This document shows, piece after piece, positions 18,510 to 28,523 of a stretch of 32,915 bases of DNA. The position numbers were made by a program, and so were the translations under genes. The stretch lies in contig NZ_BCRB01000040.1 of NCBI RefSeq assembly GCF_001552375.1, positions 1 through 32,915 on the forward strand. Reading direction: 5' to 3'. Positions within the stretch are counted from its first letter, which is position 1. Every line of letters starts with the position of its first letter. The notes under the pieces were generated by a model, which saw nothing but the letters and a program-made list of their open reading frames with translations, was not told the origin of the DNA and did no database searches. Source of the stretch: Cellulomonas iranensis NBRC 101100 = JCM 18110. Its GTDB lineage: Bacteria > Actinomycetota > Actinomycetes > Actinomycetales > Cellulomonadaceae.

Positions 18510-18571
18510 CCGCGCGTCGGGGCGGCGGGTGCGCCCACCGCCCCGGCGCGGGCACCCGCGTGGGTGACGAC

Positions 18572-18608
18572 CGCGCGTCCCGGGCGGGACCACCGCCCGG
18601 GACGCGCG
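18572..18608. terminator. Perfect 16-base-arm inverted repeat, terminator and/or operator
   Basis: Left arm 18572-18587 and right arm 18593-18608 pair perfectly over 16 bases around a five-base loop (GACCA). It lies 62 bases after the methyltransferase stop, where a terminator fits. Its last base is also the first base of the GAGGAT -10 box of the next gene, so it fills that gene's -35/-10 region as well. The core GCGGGACCACCGC recurs in related form at 17565 and 30290. Confidence 0.7.
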
Positions 18609-18613
18609 AGGAT
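18608..18613 (+). promoter_or_regulatory. -10 box of a leaderless promoter
   Basis: GAGGAT, then six bases, then the GTG at 18620. This -10-to-start spacing is typical of leaderless actinobacterial genes. Confidence 0.45.
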
Positions 18614-18619
18614 GGGGCC

Positions 18620-19429
18620 GTGAACGCGCGCCGGGACCTTGAGGACGGGCCCGCGCGGGCACGGCACGCGTACTTCGACGACCCGTCGGGCGTCGTCGCG
18701 CTCGCGCACCGCGGCTTCGCGCTCGACGGGCGCGAGAACTCGCTCACCGCGTTCGGCACCGCCGTCGACCTCGGCTTCCGGTACGTCGAGACCGACGCGC
18801 ACGCGACGTCCGACGGCGTGGCGGTCGCGCTGCACGACGACACGCTGGACCGCACGACCGACGCCGAGGGCGTGGTGTCGGAGCTGCCGTGGTCGGTCGT
18901 GCGGCGCGCCCGCATCGGGGGCGTCGACCCCGTGCCGCGGCTCGACGACGTGCTCGGCACGTGGCCTCACCTGCGCGTCAACGTCGACGTCAAGAGCGAG
19001 CGCGCGGTGCTCCCGGTCGTCGCGGCGATCGAGCGCACGCGCGCGCACGACCGCGTGTGCGTCGCGTCGTTCTCGGCGGCGCGACGGCGAGCGACGGTCG
19101 CGCGGCTGAGCCGACCCGTCGCGACGTCGGCGGCGACGGGCGAGGTCGCGCGCTTCCTCGCCGCGCACCGCGCGCACCTGCCCCGCCTCGCGGCACGCGC
19201 CCTGCGCGAGGTGGACGCGCTGCAGGTGCCGGCCGCGCAGGGCCGGCTGCGGGTCGTCGACGCGGGCACGGTCGCCGCCGCGCACGCCGCGGGCCGCGGC
19301 GTGCACGTGTGGACCGTGAACGACCCCGCCGAGATGCACCGGCTGCTCGACCTGGGCGTCGACGGGATCGTCACCGACCGCGCGGACCTGCTGCGCGACG
19401 TGCTGCGCGCGCGGGGCACCTGGGTCTGA
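18620..19429 (+). CDS. Glycerophosphodiester phosphodiesterase
   Basis: A 269-residue GDPD-family enzyme that would split glycerophosphodiesters into glycerol-3-phosphate and an alcohol. The TIM-barrel active-site residues are in place: H30-R31-G32, E39-N40, E57, D59, and H72-D73 as the second catalytic His. A barrel strand NVDVKSE follows, and VHVWTVNDPAEMHRLLDLGVDGIVTDR closes the barrel. There is no signal peptide, so it should act in the cytoplasm, recycling phospholipid head groups. The GTG at 18620 is chosen because the conserved region begins soon after and a GAGGAT -10 lies six bases upstream, suggesting leaderless translation. recC follows after 86 bases with its own promoter. Confidence 0.92.
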   Translation: MNARRDLEDGPARARHAYFDDPSGVVALAHRGFALDGRENSLTAFGTAVDLGFRYVETDAHATSDGVAVALHDDTLDRTTDAEGVVSELPWSVVRRARIGGVDPVPRLDDVLGTWPHLRVNVDVKSERAVLPVVAAIERTRAHDRVCVASFSAARRRATVARLSRPVATSAATGEVARFLAAHRAHLPRLAARALREVDALQVPAAQGRLRVVDAGTVAAAHAAGRGVHVWTVNDPAEMHRLLDLGVDGIVTDRADLLRDVLRARGTWV

Positions 19430-19502
19430 GCGGACGGTCCCGCGCGGCGAGCCCCGCCGACCCGGACCTGTGGACGGGCGCGTCGGCGTCGGCGGCGTGG
19501 GC

Positions 19503-19508
19503 TAGCGT
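19503..19508 (+). promoter_or_regulatory. -10 box of a leaderless recCBD promoter
   Basis: TAGCGT lies seven bases before the GTG at 19516, and there is no ribosome binding site in between, which points to a leaderless recC mRNA. I see no LexA box here. Confidence 0.45.
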
Positions 19509-19515
19509 GCAGCGC

Positions 19516-22500
19516 GTGACGGCGGGGTTCGACGGGGCGGGCGGGCGGGGCCGGCTGCGCGTGCACACCTCGCCGCGTGCCGACGTGCTGGTCGACGCGC
19601 TCGCCGACGTCCTGGCCGACGTGCCGCCCGGCACCGACCCGTTCGCACGCGAGGTCGTCGCGGTGCCGACCCGGGGCGTCGAGCGGTGGGTCGCCCAGCG
19701 GCTGTCGCACCGCCTGGGCGCGGGCCCTGACGGCGAGGCCGGCGTGTGCGCGCGGATCGACTTCGACCCGCCCGCGCGGCTCGTGCGCGACGCGGTCGCC
19801 GCGGCCACGGGCACCGCGCGCGACGACGACCCGTGGGAGCCCGAGCGGCTCGTGTGGCACGTGCTGCGCGCGGTCGACGCGGCCGTCGCGGCGGGCGAGG
19901 CCTGGGCGCACCCGCTGGCCCGCCACGTCACCGACGAGCCGGGCGCGCGCGACGCCGTGCGGCGGGGCCGCCGGGTGCGGCTCGCGCAGCGTCTCGCGGG
20001 CGCGTTCACGGCGTACGCCGCGCAGCGCCCGTCGCTCGTGACGGCGTGGGCGGCGGGCGACGACGAGGACGGTGCGGGCGCGCCGCTGCCGGCCGACCTG
20101 GCGTGGCAGGCGCCGCTGTGGCGCGCGGTGCGCGCCGAGCTGGGCGTGGCGAGCCCGGCCGAACGGCTCGCGGACGCCGTGCGCGCGCTGACCGCCGACC
20201 CCGACGTCGTGGACCTGCCCCGGCGGCTGTCGGTGCTCGGGCCGACGCGGCTGTCGCGCGCACGTCGACGTGCTCGCGGCGCTCGCGGTGCACCGCGACG
20301 TGCACGTGTGGCTGCCGCACCCGTCGGACGCGCTGTGGCGCCGCGCGGCCCGCGGGGTCGAGCCCGCCGCACCCGCGACGCCCGCGCCGCGGCGCCGCGA
20401 CGTGCCCGCTGTCGCGGTGCACCCGCTGCTCGCGTCGACCGCGCGCGACGCGACCGAGCTCGGCGCGCGCCTGACCGCCGCGGGCGCCGACGTGACGCAC
20501 CACGCCGCGCCCGCTCCCCCGCCGACCGTGCTCGGCGCGGTGCAGGCCGCGCTGCGCGCCGACGAGCGGCCGGCCGTGCCCGCCGCCGTGGCGCCGGGCG
20601 ACCGGAGCGTGCAGGTGCACGCGTGCCACGGGCGCGGACGGCAGGTCGAGGTGCTGCGCGAGGTCGTGCTCGGGCTGCTCGCGGACGACCCGACGCTGCA
20701 GCCGCGCGACGTCGTCGTGCTGTGCCCCGACGTCGAGGCGTTCGCCCCGCTGGTCGCGGCCGCGTTCGGCACCGCGGCGGGCGTCGACGCCCCGGACGTC
20801 GGCGGCGCGGACCACGGCACCCACCCGGGCCGCACGCTGCGCGTCCGGCTCGCCGACCGCGCGCCCGCGCGCACCAACCCGCTGCTGCGCGTGCTGTCCG
20901 ACCTGCTCGCGCTCGCGGGCTCGCGCGTCACGGCCTCCGCGGTGGTCGACCTCGCGGGCCTGCCCGCGGTGCGGCGACGGTTCGGGTTCGACGACGCCGC
21001 CGTCGAGCGGCTGCGCGCGTGGGCGCTCGAGTCCGGCGCCCGGTGGGGCGAGGACCAGGCGCGGCGCGCGCGGTACGGGTTGGGCGCGGTCGCGCAGGGC
21101 ACGTGGCGCACCGCGACCGACCGGCTCCTGCTGGGGGTCGCGATGGCCGAGGAGGACCACCGCTTCGTCGGGTCGGCGCTGCCGCTCGACGACGTCGACT
21201 CGACCGACGTCGACCTCGCGGGCCGGTTCGCCGAGCTCGTCGACCGGGTCACCGGCCTGCTGGCCGGGCTCGACGGCGAGCGGCCCGCGAGCGCGTGGCT
21301 CGCGACGCTCGAGCGCGCGCTCGTGCTGCTGACCGCCGCCGACCCCGACGACGCGTGGCAGGAGGTCGGCGCGCGGGCCGTGCTCGGCGACGTGCGCGCG
21401 TCGGCCGCGGGCACCGACGTGCCGCTGCGGCTCGCCGACGTCGTCGCGCTGCTCGAGCCGCGCCTCGCGGGCCGGCCCACGCGCGCCGGGTTCCGCACGG
21501 GTGCGCTCACGGTGTGCTCGCTCGAGCCGATGCGCGCGGTGCCGCACCGCGTGGTGTGCCTGCTGGGTCTCGACGACGGCGCGTTCCCGCGGGCGGGCAC
21601 GCCCGACGGCGACGACGTGCTCGCGCGCGACCCGCTGGTCGGCGAGCGCGACCGCCGCACCGAGGACCGGCAGCTGTTCCTCGACGCGGTGACGGCCGCG
21701 GGCGAGCACCTCGTGGTCGTGCACAGCGGGGCCGACGAGCGCACCGGGGCGCCGCGCCCGCCGGCGGTGCCCGTGGGCGAGCTGCTCGACGCGGTCGACG
21801 AGGCGGTCGACCTGCCCGGCGGGGCGCGGGCGGCGCTCGTCGTGCACCACCCGCTGCAGACCGTCGACGAGCGCAGCTTCACGCCCGGCGCGCTGGGCCG
21901 CCCGGGGCCGTTCAGCTTCGACGACGTCGACCGGCGTGCGGCGCTCGTCGCGCGCGGGCCGCGGCACGTGCGCCCGCCGCTGCTGACCGCACCGCTGCCG
22001 CCGCTCGACCAGCCCGTGGTCGAGCTCGACGACCTGGCCGCGGTGCTCGAGCACCCCGTCAAGGCGTTCGTGCGCCGCCGCCTGGGCGTCGTGGTCCCGG
22101 GCGAGGCCGACGACCTCGACGACCGGCTGCCGCTCACGCTGGGCCCGCTCGACGAGTGGGCGACGGGCGACCGGCTGCTCACGGCGGTGCTCGACGGCGT
22201 GGACCTCGCGCGCGCGGCCGCGGCCGAGCGTCGGCGCGGCCGCGTGCCGCCGGGGCAGCTGGGCGGTGCCGTGCTGCAGGACGTCGCGACGCGCGCGGGC
22301 GTGGTCGCGGAGGCCGTGGTGCCGCTGCTGGGCGCCCCGGCGACGGCGGTCGACGTGACCGTCCCGCTGCCGGGCGGCCGCACCCTCACGGGCACGGTGC
22401 CGGGGCTGCGCGGCGACGTCCTGGTGCGCGCGGTGTACTCGCGGCTCGGCGCGAAGCACCGGCTGCGCGCGTGGCTGCACCTGCTGGCCCTCGTGGCGTC

Positions 22501-22948
22501 GCCCGGCGCCCCGCCCGTGCGGGGTGCCGCGACCGTGGGCCGGGGCCCGGGCCGCCGCCCGTCGGCCGCGACGTCGTGGCTGCGCGCACCCGGCCCGGAC
22601 GACGCACGACGCGTGCTGGGCGACCTGCTCGCGCTGCACGACCGCGCGCTGCGCGCGCCGCTGCCGCTGCCCGTGGCCGCCGGCGGCACGTACGCGCAGC
22701 GCCGCCACGGGCACGACGACCCTGCGGGTGCGCTCGCGGACGCCGAGCACACCCTGCGTGCGCGGTTCGAGCACACCGACGAGCACCACGTGCTCGCGTG
22801 GGGCGACGGGTTCACGCTGCTGCAGGTCGCGGGCGACCCGACGCCCGCGGACCGCGCCGCGTGGCCCGACGAGCCGACGCTGCTGGGTGCGCTCGCGCGC
22901 ACGGCGTGGGACGCGCTGCTCGAGCACGAGGGGCAGGTGCCGTGGTGA
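19516..22948 (+). pseudogene. recC: recC, exonuclease V gamma subunit, frameshifted near 20260
   Basis: The RecC subunit of the RecBCD helicase-nuclease, which recognises Chi and holds the complex together. Read through, it would be about 1144 residues, a normal actinobacterial length. The N-terminal part (19516 to about 20259, with VPTRGVERWVAQRLSHRLG and VLGPTRLSR) is in one frame. The rest, from about 20261 (HVDVLAALAVHRDVHVWLPH, then HACHGRGRQVEVLREVVLGL, to the TGA at 22946-22948), is in the next frame. The switch falls in the run TCGCGCGCAC at 20254-20263: one base too many, or one CG unit too few. No other damage is seen on either side, so a recent slippage mutation or a sequencing error is more likely than old decay. 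The stop overlaps the recB start (GTGA). Confidence 0.85.
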
Positions 22949-25900
22949 GCGCACCCGTGTTCGACGTCTGCGGGCCGCTGCCCACGGGGACGACCGTGCT
23001 CGAGGCCAGCGCCGGCACGGGCAAGACGTTCACGATCGCGGCGCTCGCCGCGCGGTACGTCGCCGAGGGCCACGCGCGGCTGCCCGAGCTGCTGCTCGTG
23101 ACGTTCGGCCGCATGGCGACGGGCGAGCTGCGCGAACGCGTGCGCGCCCGGCTGGTCGCGACCGAGCGCGCGCTGCGCGACCCGGGCGCGCGGACCAGCG
23201 ACGACCCCGTGGTCCGGCACCTCGCGGCGGTCGACGACGCCGAGCTGCACCGGCGCCGCGCGCGGCTCACCGTCGCGCTGTCCGAGGTCGACGCCGCGAC
23301 GATCACCACCACGCACGGGTTCTGCCAGCAGATGCTGCGCACGCTCGGCACGACCGCGGGCGGCGGGGTCGTCGAGCCCGGTGCGACGCTGCTGCCGGAC
23401 GTCGCGGACCTCGAGGCCGAGGTGGTCGACGACCTGTACCTCGCGGCGTACGCGGGCACCGACGCCCCGGTGCTCGACGTCGACGACGCGCGGGCCGTCG
23501 CGCGCGCCGCCGTGAGCGACCACGCGGCGGTGCTGGCCCCCGACGAGGCACCGCCCGGGACCCCGCCCGACCACCGCGTGCGGCTCGCGCGCGCCGTGCG
23601 CCGGGAGATGGTGCGGCGCCGCCGCGCCGCGCACGTCGTCGACTACGACGACCTGCTGACGCTGCTGCTCGCGGCGCTCACCGACCCGGTGACGGGCCCG
23701 CCGGCCGCGCAGCGCGTGCGCGCGCGGTTCCGGGTCGTCATGGTCGACGAGTTCCAGGACACCGACCAGGTGCAGTGGCAGATCCTGCGCACCGCGTTCC
23801 ACGGCCACCGCACGCTCGTGCTGGTGGGCGACCCCAAGCAGGCGATCTACGCGTTCCGCGGCGCCGACGTGCACACCTACCTCGAGGCGCGCGACGTCGC
23901 GACGACCGCGACGCTCCACCGCAGCTGGCGCACCGACGCCCCGGTGCTCGCGGGGCTCGGTCACCTGCTCGGGGGCGCGGCGCTGGGCGACCCCCGCATC
24001 GTCGTGCACCCCGTCGAGGCCGAGCACGCCGGCCACGGGCTCGACGGCGGCGCACCGGTCGTGCTGCGCCGCGTGACGCGGCGCGCGGTCGGCGCGGTGG
24101 GCGCCGTGCCGCCCGTCGCGGCGGTGCGCGCGCTGGTGGCGCGGGACGTGGCCGCGCAGACCGTCCGGACGCTGACCACGGCCCGCCTGCGCGACGGCGA
24201 CGGCTGGCGCGCGGTGCTGCCGGGCGACGTCGCGGTGCTCGCGCGCCGCAACGCCGACGCGCTCGCGGTGCGCGACGCGCTCGCCGACGTCGGCGTCCCC
24301 GCGGTCGTCTCGGGCCTGTCGAGCGTCTTCACGACGCCCGCCGCGCGCGACTGGCTCGTGCTGCTCAGCGCGCTCGCGGCGACCGGCGACCCCGCGCGCG
24401 TCGCGGCGGCCGCGCTGACCCCGTTCGTCGGGTGGGACGGGGCGACGCTCGCGGTGGCCGACGACGCCGCGCGCGAGGACCTCGCGGACCGGCTGCGCGC
24501 GTGGTCGCACGTGCTGGCCGCGCAGGGCGTGGCGGCGCTGCTGCAGGCCACGGCCGCCGCGGGCCTGCACGAGCGGCTCGCGGCGCGCGTCGACGGCGAG
24601 CGCACGCTGACGGACGTGCGCCACGTCGGCGAGGTGCTGCACGCGGCGGCGCGCGAGCACGGCCTCGGGGCCGCGGCCCTCACCGAGTGGCTGCGCAGCC
24701 GGATCGACGAGGCGGGCGGCGACTACGCCGAGGAGCGCAGCCGACGCCTGGAGACCGACGCCGCCGCGGTCCAGGTCGTCACGGTGCACGCCGCCAAGGG
24801 GCTGGAGTTCCCGGTCGTGCTGGTGCCGTACGCGTGGGACCGGTGGGTCGACACGACGCCCGCGGTGCTGCGGTACCACGACGACGACGGCACGCGCCGG
24901 CTGCACGTCGGCGGGCGCGGCAGCCCGGGCTACGAGGACGCCCGCGAGCGCGACCAGGCGGAGCAGGCGGGTGAGGAGCTGCGGCTCGCGTACGTCGCGC
25001 TGACGCGCGCGGCGCACCAGGTGGTCGCGTGGTGGGCGCCGAGCAAGAACTCCGCGACCGGCGCGCTGTCGTGCCTCGTGCTGGGCGCGCGCGACGCCGA
25101 GGGCCGCCCGCCGGCCGCGGTACCGGTGCCGCGCGACGACCATGCCGCGGCGGCCTTCGACGCGCTCGCGGCGGGCTCGGGCGGGACGGTCGTGCACGAG
25201 GTGGTCGACGGGCCCGCGCCGGTCGTGCGGTGGCAGCCCGCCCCGGCCCCGGCCGTGCCGCTCGAGGTCGCCGCCTGGCGTCGCACCGTCGACGCCGCGT
25301 GGCGGCGCACCTCGTACTCGGGTCTCACGGCGGCCGCGCACGACGCGGCCCCGCACCGGGCGGGCGTCGCCGACGAGCCCGAGGACCCGGGCGTGCAGGA
25401 CGAGGCGGACGGTCCGGTGGGGACCGGCTCCCCCGCCGACGCCGACGGTGCGCTGCGTGACGTGCCGTCGCCGCTGGCCGACCTGCCGGGCGGGACGGCG
25501 TTCGGCACGCTCGTGCACCACGTGCTGGAGCACGTCGACACCGCTGCTCCCGACCTGGCCGCCGAGGTGCAGGCCCGCTGCGCCGAGGCCGCGGGTGCCG
25601 GTGCGGCGCTCGGCCTCGAGCCCGACGCGCTGGCCGCCGCGCTGCTGCCGTCGCTGCGGACGCCCTGCGGCCCCCTGCTGGGCGGGCGCGCGCTGGCGGA
25701 CGTCGCACCGGGCGACCGGCTCGCCGAGCTCGACCTGGAGCTGCCGCTCGCGGGCGGCGACCTGGCCGCGCGGCGTGCCGCGACGCTCGACGACGTCGCG
25801 CACCTGCTGCGCACGCACCTGGCGGGCGACGACCCGTACCGCGCCTACGCCGACCGGCTCGCGGCGCTGCACGCCGACGAGCGCACGCGGCCCGGCGCGC

Positions 25901-26322
25901 TGCGCGGGTACCTGACCGGCAGCATCGACGCGGTGCTGCGCGCCGAGGTCGACGGCACCACCCGGTACGTCGTCGTCGACTACAAGACCAACCGGCTCGC
26001 CCCGCCCGACGAGCCGCTGACCGCGTGGCACTACCGCCCGGCCGCGCTGCACGCCGCGATGCTCGACGCGCACTACCCGCTGCAGGCCCTGCTGTACCAG
26101 GTGGGGCTGCACCGGTTCCTGCGGTGGCGGCTGCCCGGGTACGACCCCGAGCGGCACCTCGGCGGTGCGGCGTACCTGTTCGTGCGCGGCATGGCGGGGC
26201 CGGGCACGCCCGTGGTGGACGGGTCGCCGTGCGGCGTGGCGTCGTGGCGTCCGCCCGCGGCGCTGGTCGTCGCGGTGTCCGCGCTGCTCGACGGCGCACC
26301 GCCAGCGGGGGCGGCACGGTGA
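22945..26322 (+). CDS. recB: RecB, exodeoxyribonuclease V beta subunit
   Basis: A 1125-residue superfamily 1 helicase with a C-terminal nuclease: the 3'-5' motor and the only nuclease of RecBCD, acting in double-strand break repair. Walker A is ASAGTGKT at 21-28. Helicase motifs include TTTHGFCQQ, VDEFQDTDQVQW (Walker B), VGDPKQAIYAFRG (motif III) and VTVHAAKGLEFPVVLVPY (motif V). The nuclease domain ends with GSIDAVLR and VVVDYKTNRL, which carries the catalytic Asp and Lys. The GTG at 22945 lies in a GTGA overlap with recC, and its own stop overlaps recD in the same way, so the three genes are translationally coupled. The frame is intact throughout. It is on the short side of the family but not truncated. 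Confidence 0.94.
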   Translation: MSAPVFDVCGPLPTGTTVLEASAGTGKTFTIAALAARYVAEGHARLPELLLVTFGRMATGELRERVRARLVATERALRDPGARTSDDPVVRHLAAVDDAELHRRRARLTVALSEVDAATITTTHGFCQQMLRTLGTTAGGGVVEPGATLLPDVADLEAEVVDDLYLAAYAGTDAPVLDVDDARAVARAAVSDHAAVLAPDEAPPGTPPDHRVRLARAVRREMVRRRRAAHVVDYDDLLTLLLAALTDPVTGPPAAQRVRARFRVVMVDEFQDTDQVQWQILRTAFHGHRTLVLVGDPKQAIYAFRGADVHTYLEARDVATTATLHRSWRTDAPVLAGLGHLLGGAALGDPRIVVHPVEAEHAGHGLDGGAPVVLRRVTRRAVGAVGAVPPVAAVRALVARDVAAQTVRTLTTARLRDGDGWRAVLPGDVAVLARRNADALAVRDALADVGVPAVVSGLSSVFTTPAARDWLVLLSALAATGDPARVAAAALTPFVGWDGATLAVADDAAREDLADRLRAWSHVLAAQGVAALLQATAAAGLHERLAARVDGERTLTDVRHVGEVLHAAAREHGLGAAALTEWLRSRIDEAGGDYAEERSRRLETDAAAVQVVTVHAAKGLEFPVVLVPYAWDRWVDTTPAVLRYHDDDGTRRLHVGGRGSPGYEDARERDQAEQAGEELRLAYVALTRAAHQVVAWWAPSKNSATGALSCLVLGARDAEGRPPAAVPVPRDDHAAAAFDALAAGSGGTVVHEVVDGPAPVVRWQPAPAPAVPLEVAAWRRTVDAAWRRTSYSGLTAAAHDAAPHRAGVADEPEDPGVQDEADGPVGTGSPADADGALRDVPSPLADLPGGTAFGTLVHHVLEHVDTAAPDLAAEVQARCAEAAGAGAALGLEPDALAAALLPSLRTPCGPLLGGRALADVAPGDRLAELDLELPLAGGDLAARRAATLDDVAHLLRTHLAGDDPYRAYADRLAALHADERTRPGALRGYLTGSIDAVLRAEVDGTTRYVVVDYKTNRLAPPDEPLTAWHYRPAALHAAMLDAHYPLQALLYQVGLHRFLRWRLPGYDPERHLGGAAYLFVRGMAGPGTPVVDGSPCGVASWRPPAALVVAVSALLDGAPPAGAAR

Positions 26323-28463
26323 CGGCGCGGCCGGGCGGCGGTGGGCTGCCTGGGCAGGGGGCGGGTGCGGCGGACGCGAGCGGGACCGGTGCGCCGACGG
26401 ACGGCGCGGTGGTGAACGCGGCCACGGTGGACGGGACGGCGCCGGACCGCACGGCGCCCGGCGCGACGACCGCCGCAGTGGTCGCCCCCGCACCCGATCC
26501 CGGCGACCCCCGGCGGCCGTGGCGCGCGGGCCCGCTGCTCGCGACGTTCGCCACGGCGGGCGTGCTGACGTCGGCCGACGTGCGGGTCGCTGAGCGGCTC
26601 GGCGCGCTGACCGGCGAGGACGACGCGACCGTGCTGCTCGCCGCGGCCCTCGCGGTCCGCGCGGTGCGGGCGGGGTCGGTGTGCGTCGACCTCGCCGACG
26701 CGCCGTCGCTCGTGGCCGAGGGCCCGCCCGACGCACCCGACGTGCCGCCGCCCGACGTGCCGCTGCCGTGGCCCGCGCACGACGCCTGGACGGCCGCGGT
26801 GCGGCGCAGCCCGCTGGTCGCCGACGGCCCCGACGGGCCCGCGGACCGGCCGGTGCGCTGGGTCGACGGCCGCGTCTACCTCGACCGGTACTGGCGCGAC
26901 GAGCAGGTGGTGCGCCGCGAGGTGGACGCCCGACTGGGCGGCGTGCTGCCCGTCGACGACGCCGCGCTGCGGGCCGCCGTGGCCGCGCGGTTTCCCGGCC
27001 CCCGGGACGCGCGCCAGCGGGTCGCGGCCGCGACGGCGGCGCTGTCCCGGCTCACGGTGCTCACGGGCGGTCCCGGCACGGGCAAGACGACGACGGTCGC
27101 GCGCCTGGTCGCGGTGCTGCGCGACGTGCACGGCCCCGGGCTGCGGGTCGCGCTCGCGGCGCCGACGGGGCGCGCGGCGGCCCGGCTGCAGGAGGCCGTG
27201 ACGGCCGAGCTGGACCGGCTCGCGCGCGAGGACGACGTGCGCGGCGGCGCGCAGGTGGACGAGGTCGCGGCGCCCGTCGCCGCGGCGACCGCGCGGCTCA
27301 CCGCCTCGACCGTGCACCGTCTGCTGGGCTGGCGGCCGTCGAGCACGCGGTTCGCGCACGACCGCACGCACCGGCTCCCGCACGACCTGGTCGTGCTCGA
27401 CGAGGCGTCGATGGTGTCGCTGCCGCTGCTGGCGCGCGTGCTCGACGCGCTGCGCCCCGACGCGCGGCTCGTGCTCGTCGGCGACCCCGACCAGCTCGCG
27501 TCGGTCGAGGTCGGCGCCGTGCTCGGCGACCTCGTGGCGCGGCCGGCGCCGCCCGGTCCGCTGCCCGCGCGGCTCGCGACGCTCCTGCCGGATGACGTCC
27601 CGACCGCACCGCCACCGGGTCGGGCCGCCGGGTCGCCGGACCCCTCGGACGTCCCCGAGCCGCAGGTCGACCACGCGCGCGACGCGGCGGCGCTGCACGC
27701 GGGCGTCGTGCGGCTCGTCGTGCCGCACCGGTTCGGCCACGACCTGGGCGTCCTGGCCGACGCGGTGCGCCGCGGCGACGCGGACGCGGCGCTCGCGCTG
27801 CTGCGCACGCCCGGCGCGCACTGGTCGCTAGTCGAGCCCGCGGGCGACGTGCCGACCGACGCCGAGGTCGCGGCCGTGCGCGACGCCGTCGCGACCACGG
27901 GGGCGCGCGTCGTCGCGGCCGCGCGGGCCGGGGACGCGGCGGGCGCGCTCGCGGCGCTCGGCGAGCACCGCCTGCTGCTCGCGCACCGGCGCGGGCCCGC
28001 GGGCGTCGCGCGCTGGGCGGCGCTCGCGCAGCGGTGGGTCGAGGACGCGACGCACGACCCGGCCCCGGGCGCGTGGCCCGCGGGGCGGCCGCTGCTCGTC
28101 ACGACCAACGACCGCACGACGGGCCTGTCGAACGGCGACACGGGCGTCGTGGTGGCCGACGGGCACGGCGGGGTCGTCGCGGCGTTCGGCGACCCGGCCG
28201 CGCCGCGGCTGGTGCGCCCGCACCGGCTGCCCGCGGTCGAGACCGTGCACGCGATGACGGTGCACCGCGCGCAGGGCAGCCAGCTCACGACGGTCACGGT
28301 GGTGCTGCCCCCTGCGTCGTCACCGCTGCTGACGCGCGAGCTGCTCTACACGGCGATCACGCGCGCGCGGGAGCACGTGCAGGTCGTCGGGTCGGGCGAC
28401 GCCGTGCGCGCGGCCGTCGAGCGGCCCGTGCGCCGTGCGAGCGGGCTGCGGTTCGACCGCTGA
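26319..28463 (+). CDS. recD: RecD, exodeoxyribonuclease V alpha subunit
   Basis: A 714-residue 5'-3' superfamily 1 helicase, the second motor of RecBCD. The GTG at 26319 overlaps the recB stop (GTGA). Residues 1 to about 65 are a low-complexity Ala/Gly/Pro/Thr stretch with no counterpart in ordinary RecD. The conserved protein begins around WRAGPLLATFATAGVLT. Walker A is GGPGTGKT at 250-257, Walker B is VVLDEASMVSLPLLARVL, and the late motifs include VGDPDQLASVEVG, VHAMTVHRAQGSQ and LLYTAITRAREHVQVVG. An insert rich in Pro and Asp follows the VGDPDQ motif. It converges with the chemoreceptor gene; a hairpin at 28464-28500 begins directly after the stop. Confidence 0.93.
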   Translation: MTARPGGGGLPGQGAGAADASGTGAPTDGAVVNAATVDGTAPDRTAPGATTAAVVAPAPDPGDPRRPWRAGPLLATFATAGVLTSADVRVAERLGALTGEDDATVLLAAALAVRAVRAGSVCVDLADAPSLVAEGPPDAPDVPPPDVPLPWPAHDAWTAAVRRSPLVADGPDGPADRPVRWVDGRVYLDRYWRDEQVVRREVDARLGGVLPVDDAALRAAVAARFPGPRDARQRVAAATAALSRLTVLTGGPGTGKTTTVARLVAVLRDVHGPGLRVALAAPTGRAAARLQEAVTAELDRLAREDDVRGGAQVDEVAAPVAAATARLTASTVHRLLGWRPSSTRFAHDRTHRLPHDLVVLDEASMVSLPLLARVLDALRPDARLVLVGDPDQLASVEVGAVLGDLVARPAPPGPLPARLATLLPDDVPTAPPPGRAAGSPDPSDVPEPQVDHARDAAALHAGVVRLVVPHRFGHDLGVLADAVRRGDADAALALLRTPGAHWSLVEPAGDVPTDAEVAAVRDAVATTGARVVAAARAGDAAGALAALGEHRLLLAHRRGPAGVARWAALAQRWVEDATHDPAPGAWPAGRPLLVTTNDRTTGLSNGDTGVVVADGHGGVVAAFGDPAAPRLVRPHRLPAVETVHAMTVHRAQGSQLTTVTVVLPPASSPLLTRELLYTAITRAREHVQVVGSGDAVRAAVERPVRRASGLRFDR

Positions 28464-28500
28464 CGCGCGGCGGCCGCGGGGACGCCCGGTCCGCCGCGCG
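28464..28500. terminator. Hairpin terminator between recD and the chemoreceptor gene
   Basis: CGCGCGGCGG (28464-28473) pairs perfectly with CCGCCGCGCG (28491-28500) around a 17-base loop. It begins at the first base after the recD stop and lies 24 bases beyond the stop of the convergent gene. No T tract is seen. Confidence 0.6.
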
Positions 28501-28523
28501 AGGACGCCGTCCGAGGCCCCCGG

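Noticed and set aside
18889..26322. A single plus-strand frame linking the recC N-terminus to recB as one giant protein
   Set aside because: Between about 20260 and 22945 this frame is low-complexity, while the neighbouring frame carries the real RecC sequence. The continuity is due to the recC frameshift and the absence of stops in GC-rich DNA.
18967..26736. A minus-strand frame open for more than 7 kb opposite recCBD
   Set aside because: The translation is low-complexity Arg/Ala/Gly/Ser with no recognisable domain; it is the usual shadow of GC-rich codon use. RecC, RecB and RecD motifs lie on the plus strand.
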